From positions 37,157,867 to 37,221,866 of the forward strand of contig JAOWCC010001634.1 of assembly GCA_030867875.1 (NCBI GenBank): DNA of 64,000 nucleotides, read 5' to 3'. Under the pieces are notes generated by a model. It saw nothing but the letters and a program-made list of their open reading frames with translations, was not told where the DNA came from and did not search any database. Within the stretch, counting starts at the first letter, position 1, and each line of letters starts with the position of its first letter. The DNA comes from Actinernus sp. WN-2022. Taxonomy: Eukaryota > Cnidaria > Anthozoa > Actiniaria > Actinernidae. This document shows, piece after piece, positions 58,640 to 64,000 of the stretch. The translations under genes and the position numbers were made by a program.

Positions 58640-61600
58640 TGACATTTAATTATTTTGTGGCCTTCATTGGCTTTAGTTTCTGAGTATTTTTCTAGTATTT
58701 ACTTTGGGAAGAGATCTTATGGCTTTCATGTATTCAAGATCGACTCTCACGGCACTTTTAGCATCGATGCCAAGAGATTCGCTCAAGTCTTGCACCTGGC
58801 GTTCTTTGTGTCAGTTTGGGATATCAAAGTCAAGACCCACTCGTCGAGGTTGCAGATCTAGTCGGAGGAAGGAGAAAGCTTTATTCGCCTGCAGTCAATC
58901 TCTACAACGCGACCTAGTCTCGAATGGAACTTCTTTCCCAACATTGTCAAACAATGAGCTTCGAAATGAAGGACATTTGCATAAGATCTCGACCGGCTTA
59001 TTAAATATTCAAATTGTCACCTCTGCGAGTGGTAATGAAAACACTGACATTCCTGACCAAAATACGCATGATTGCTCACTGGAACCGACGCGAGACCAGA
59101 CGCCTTCCTCCTCGACACCTCATGCACGAGATGCGGATATCCCTCGGGATTTTTCGCAGGCCTATTCCACAGCCAGCACAACCTTTAGTGATCGCGCAGA
59201 TCCCGTGGGCTCTTCATCACCTGCGGGACAAGTTGTTATCCCACGGGATCCGGGTCGCGGACGGAATGTTCAAAATCTTGTTTCCGTCGGGCAAAATTTA
59301 CAACCAGCGCCTCTGAAGTCTCTTATGTTTGGGAATGTGAACGCTAGATCCTTGAGAAATAAGACCGAAGTTTTCTCAGATCATGTTATTGACAACAAAC
59401 TTGATGTTTGTGTAGTTACGGAAACCTGGCTTCATGAGGATGATACCGTCACCTTTCCTGCACTCTCCCCTCAAGGGTACTTGTTCAGGAATGTTTCGAG
59501 ACATTCGGGGAGATCAGGCGGTGGAACAGGGATCTGTTTTCGTGAAACCTTCAAAATTAACTTAGTTGAAGGAAGACATGCAGAGACAATCATTTGAAAT
59601 CTCTGAGTGGAATCTTACTGCGCATGGCCGTACTACAAAGTTCATCATTGTACATCGCCCGCCCTATTCTGAGGCGCACCCTGTTACGGCCAGTATTTTT
59701 TCAAGAGTTCACAGTCTATCTTGAGAGTATTGTTATTGATTCGGAGGTGTTAGTCATTGCTGGAGATTTTAACTTCCATATGGATGATCCATCGGATACG
59801 GAAGCTAAGAACTTTGCAGACCTTTTACAAACTTTTGGACTTGAACAGCACGTGGCGTTTGCGACTCAAATATCTGGTCATTGGCTTGATCTCATAATCA
59901 CTCGGTCATCTAACGATGTCATGGTACTTTCTCCTCATCCTTCGTTATTTTTATCAGATCATTGCTTTGCTGAATGTTCTCTAGCCATTCCATCTCCATC
60001 AGTTACAGTTAAAGCGGTGGTCTACCGCAAATGGAAGCAGATTGACTTGGCAGCTTTTAAGGATGACATCATTGCTTCGGAACTTTACAGTCTCCCTAGT
60101 AATGTCTCAGCTCGCGGCAAACTATGATCGCGTCTTGCGGTCTATTCTGGACAAGCATGCTCCGTTGCAGCGCAAGGTTCTAGTTGTCCGACCTAGAGTC
60201 GCATGGTTTAGTGAAGAACTTAAGAAGCTGAAGGTTAAGCGTCGAAAACTTGAGAAAAGAATGAGAAAAAACAATCTTCCCTCTGATATCTCTGCGTATA
60301 AGAGGGCATGCTACGAGTATAGTGCTATTCTCAAACAGGCGAAGAAAGAACATTACTCCGGCCTTATACATGAATGCGTGGGCGATTCCAAGAAGCTCTT
60401 CCGAGTTGTGAACTCTCTCTCTAAAGAACGTACAGATAATCTACTTCCTACTTTGGCGAATATTTTTGTCGCAAAATTGCACTTATCAAGGAGAACATTG
60501 AAAGTTGCGCTGTGCAGCCACCATCCATTGCAATCCCCTCCCCTACAGTCAAGCTTACGAGGTTCGTCCCAGTCTCTGACGATGAAGTGCGTGATTTAAT
60601 AATGTCTGCATCTAATGCCAGTTGTTACCTCGATCCGATCCCTACCTGGCTAGTGAAGAAGTGTACTCATGAACTCGTTCCAATTATTATGCAGATGATT
60701 AACTCGTCGTTGGATAGTGGTTGTGTTCCTGAGAACTGGAAGCTTGCGCTCATTAATTGTTCCACTGATCAAGAAGTTGGGACTGGAGCTTGTCTTCAAT
60801 AGTTTTCGACCTGTGAGTAACCTGCTTTTTGTATCAAAAACGGCGGAGAGGGCAGTCATTCCACAGCTTCTTGGACATTGTAATGAAAATGCTCCTCTCC
60901 CAACCAACCAGTCATCATACCGACAGTATCATTCAACTGAAACTGCGTTACTCAGAGTTCACAATGATGAACATGGATAGACAGGAAGTCACTCTCCTGG
61001 TTCTATTGGACCTTAGCGCGGCATTCGACACCATTGATCATGGCATCATGGGAAACATTCTGGAGAATGATTTTGAAATTACTGACAATTAAAGCTCTCT
61101 GCTGGCTCACATCTTTTCTGGCTGCCAGGAAACAGCGCATTTTAATCAACCAGAAACAGTCTAGGGACTTTGATCTCTCTAGTGGAGTTCTTCAAGGGAG
61201 CTGTCTTGGTCCTATACTCTTTATAATGTATGCTTCTCGCCTATTTCACATTGTCAAGAGACATTTACCATCTGTTCAGGGCTACGCTGACGATACGCAG
61301 CTGTACATGTCATTTCGCCCTGGTTCCTGTGCATCGCAGGATGGGGCTGTAAGAGCTATGGAGGCTTGTATCACTGACACTCAAGTATGGATGGCCAGTC
61401 ATCAACTCATGCTAAATGACAACAAGACTGAGTTTCTAATCATTGGATCTCGACAACAATTATGCAAGGTCAACATTGACAACATCCATGTAGGTGCCTC
61501 CGAAATCAAGCCAGCTAGCTCCGTGCGTAACTTGGGGGCGAGGTTTGATGGCTCTATGACTATGAAAGTACACGTCGGTAAGGTGTGTAGCAAAGCGTTT

Positions 61601-62480
61601 CGAGGTCTGTATAACATACGGCAAATCAGGAAATTTCTATCTGAGGAATCAACCAAGACTCTGATTCATGCATTTGTGACTTCTCATCTTGACCAGGGCT
61701 AAAAATAATGGCCGGTCAGTCACCGGTCAAGATCTGTATTTGGTTGAAACTGCAGTAACATTTACCGGTCAAAATGACCAGCAAGGCAAAGATTTGATCG
61801 GACAAGTTCCAATTCTAGCCGGACATTGTCCGATGACCGGCCGTTATTTTTAGCCCTGTTGACTATTCCAACTCATTATTGTATGGCATTCCGCAATACC
61901 AGATTGATCGATTACAGCGAGTGTTAAATGCAGCTGCGCATATTACATGTCACGTGCCTCGGTTTGCGCATATCACGCCATCTCTGATGCTACTACACTG
62001 GTTACCAGTGCAATTCCGAATACTATTCAAGATCGCTCTCTTGGTTTACAAAGCTCTCAAAGGCATGGCTCCGCTTTATCTGACTGAACTGGTGCGAGTT
62101 AAGACTCAGGGGCGCTATGCCCTCCACACTTATGATGATCAGCTCCTCCTAGAGTTCCCCGGACGAGGTGCAATACTTTTGGTGATCGCGCCTTTGTTTA
62201 TTCTGCTCCTAAGGTCTGGAATGCTCTTCCGCTGACTGTCCGCGAGAGTGGTTCTGTTGACTCTTTTAAGTCCAATCTCAAAACTCATTTTTTCAGAATT
62301 GCTTTTAAATGTTAGTCTACATATATATATTAACATTGAAATATTTTATTTTAGATACTTTTAACTCAAGAATGTCTTTTTAATATAAAGCTTAACATTT
62401 TTATATTTATTATAATCATAGTTCATGTAAAGCGCTTTAGAATATCTTTTTATAAATTAAGCGCTATATTATTATTAAAT
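58640..62480 (+). mobile_element. L2/CR1-type LINE, near full length in ORF2, decayed
   Basis: Endonuclease: NVNARSLRNKTEVF, VVTETWLHEDD and SGGGTGI at 59330-59545, then IAGDFNFHMDDP and SDHCFAE at 59755-59975. RT: FRPVSNLLFVSK, NQSSYRQYHSTETALLRVHN, LLDLSAAFDTIDH, GVLQGSCLGPILF and the YADD catalytic box at 61283-61294. The C-terminal part runs to 62280. At least five frameshifts or stops make it non-functional. The 3' end AAGCGCTATATTATTATTAA with TTA repeats is typical of L2/CR1. A 165-bp MITE interrupts it at 61694. Confidence 0.9.
61694..61858. mobile_element. 165-bp hAT-like MITE nested in the LINE
   Basis: TIRs CAGGGCTAAAAATAA and TTATTTTTAGCCCTG run into GGCCGGTCA and TGACCGGCC. The 5-bp target duplication is TTGAC (61689-61693 and 61859-61863). 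The interior repeats CCGGTCAA and GTCCGATGACCGG motifs. The insertion plus duplication is 170 bp, which exactly explains the frame change of the LINE across it. A CAGGG start with 5-bp duplications fits the hAT5 group. Confidence 0.88.
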
Positions 62481-64000
62481 TATTAAAAATTATTATAGTA
62501 TGGTGTATAACATGATATGTATCATGTGTCTGAAAATGACAAATATACGGCCATCTACAAAGTCAATACATTATGAATTAAGCCTGGTTACAATTTAAAA
62601 TTATAGTGTGTTTTGGTTTAGATTGATAGTTACTTCTGGCATCCGAGCACTCTGTCTTGTCAATTCTAATTCATTGTAAAATATTTAGTATGTATATAAT
62701 AATTATGAATGAAACATCTACATGTACATGTATCTTCAGAAATAACCGGTAAATGGTGATTTTGTTAATTTTGAGATTTCATAAAAGCATAAAGGCATAC
62801 ATGTAGTATGACTAAACTGGGGTAATCAAATGAGCTCATTTGGAATTGTAATAATGACTGGAGAACTAACGACTGGAGTTTAGTGGCCGAAAGACAAGAA
62901 TTTGACAATGTTAAGGTGAAATGAGTACAGAAATTAGACAGAATGTCAGAAGTTGAATTTAGGTATTATTAAACAACCATACATGTTCCTTTAGGCATTA
63001 CAATATTACTAAAGATCATGAAGGAAAATGAACATTGGCTAAAGCCCTCTTCGTTATTATGACTGGAAGCAATCAAAGTAAACTGTCCGATAACAGGTTG
63101 ACTAACATTATTTTGTACCTTATTACGGCCTGTTCACACTAGGCCAAAAACATTGGTTTTTCTCTAGGAAAATATTTTTGTAAGCATTTTGTTTTTCAAT
63201 TGGTAATCACGTTTGCACTTGAGACATCAAATTATTTGTAAACCGCAAAATTGGTTTACAAATTGAAATATAAACCCAAAGAATCCATTTTTTGCCGAGA
63301 CCAATTTGATGTCAGCTGTCATGAAAGAATGGAATCATTAAATAACCAGCTAATTCAAAAATGGAACAATGACCACATGTTAAGACTCTAAGTTGGATGT
63401 TCAGTGCCCAAGGCTGCAAACAGTGCTTGAGAGATCGGCTGACAGGAAATCCTGGCAACCGAACAGCCCAGCACAATGCGTCACACAAAAGTGAACAAGG
63501 GAGGGATGGAGGGAAAACCGTGAGCGATCACAGCAAGTTCAACTGACAAGTGGAACTCCAAGCTTAACGAGCAATAACATAAAAGCCCAGTCCCGGATGA
63601 AAACCAACCATGCGAGCGTGCCACAGGGCCCCCAGTAGTCGCTAGTTATTTAACCATGCCTAAATTGAAGGGCTGTGTGCAAAAAGTGGTCATTGAAGTG
63701 ACAATTTGAAAACTCTTGATAGCCAACTTCGCTTTTTGATTAAGAAAACCCGTAATTTCTAATCTAGAATGTTAGGATATCACTTGAAATCTCAAATAAA
63801 TGAAAGAATAAACAAATTAAGCAAGCCATCGAGTCATTTCTACAGCGAAAAGAGTAGTTATTGTTTTGCTATAATTCTAATAGGTGGGGGGGATAGGTTT
63901 AGAAAAACAAAATTGTCACGGCCACGCTCATTCGTTGTATATTGGGTGGGAAATTTTGTGGTCTGAGCTTTACAAAGATAGTCATGTCGGGCCTAGTCTG
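62481..64000. other. right edge, no gene recognised
   Basis: Contains the right-edge repeat copy at 63001-63150. The missing 5' exon(s) of STRIP were looked for on the minus strand here and not found. Confidence 0.4.
63001..63150. repeat. right-edge copy of the left-edge repeat
   Basis: Shares ACATTGGCxAxAGxCCTCTTCG, AAACTGTCCGATAACAGGTT and TTGTACCTTATTA in the same order as 250-370. Confidence 0.6.

Noticed and set aside
1..64000. Integrated virus or retroviral genes
   Set aside because: Every reverse transcriptase piece is of the non-LTR (LINE) type; no LTRs, gag, protease, envelope or capsid-like sequences were seen.

Overview
The window is eukaryotic (animal) DNA: genes are split by GT-AG introns, exons are short, introns are long, and the space between exons is packed with degenerate LINEs, tRNA-derived SINEs and many terminal-inverted-repeat (MITE-type) elements. 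The A+T-rich composition, the repeat types and the form of the proteins fit an anthozoan cnidarian, probably a stony coral or a close relative. The species is inference; no marker for it is present.

Three genes can be read. (1) The minus strand carries the middle of a STRIP (striatin-interacting protein, STRIP1/2, FAM40) gene. Fourteen exons, from 57635 down to 3792, join in one uninterrupted frame of 440 codons with matching splice phases. The first and last exons lie outside the window. (2) A complete two-exon snail-family zinc-finger gene (SNAG motif plus five fingers, 265 aa) lies on the plus strand at 31115..32199. It sits inside the 28.6-kb STRIP intron between exons 9 and 10, in the opposite orientation. 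(3) A small two-exon gene on the minus strand, 42682..40663, encodes an unrecognised 86-aa protein with a strong signal peptide. It lies in the STRIP intron between exons 8 and 9, between the two arms of a long inverted repeat.

The rest is repeats. 1-9.3 kb: STRIP exons 11-14, a perfect 399-bp palindrome, a 0.9-kb element with 9-bp target duplications, and several MITEs. 9.3-38.8 kb (mostly the giant intron, which begins below exon 10): a LINE (15.8-22.25 kb) split by two insertions, one holding a foldback element with ~20-bp satellite arms; a second LINE on the minus strand (24.4-25.8 kb); two SINE families; snail; a CR1-like tail (28.3-29.0 kb) and a CR1-like RT fragment (35.5-36.6 kb). 38.8-44.3 kb: exons 8-9 and the inverted repeat around the secreted gene. 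44.3-57.6 kb: exons 1-7, a 1.2-kb 21-bp minisatellite, a pogo/Tigger-like element with a nested element, two Harbinger-like MITEs and a ~150-bp tandem array. 58.6-62.5 kb: a decayed L2/CR1-type LINE interrupted by a 165-bp hAT-like MITE. No rRNA, functional tRNA gene, CRISPR array or viral gene was seen.
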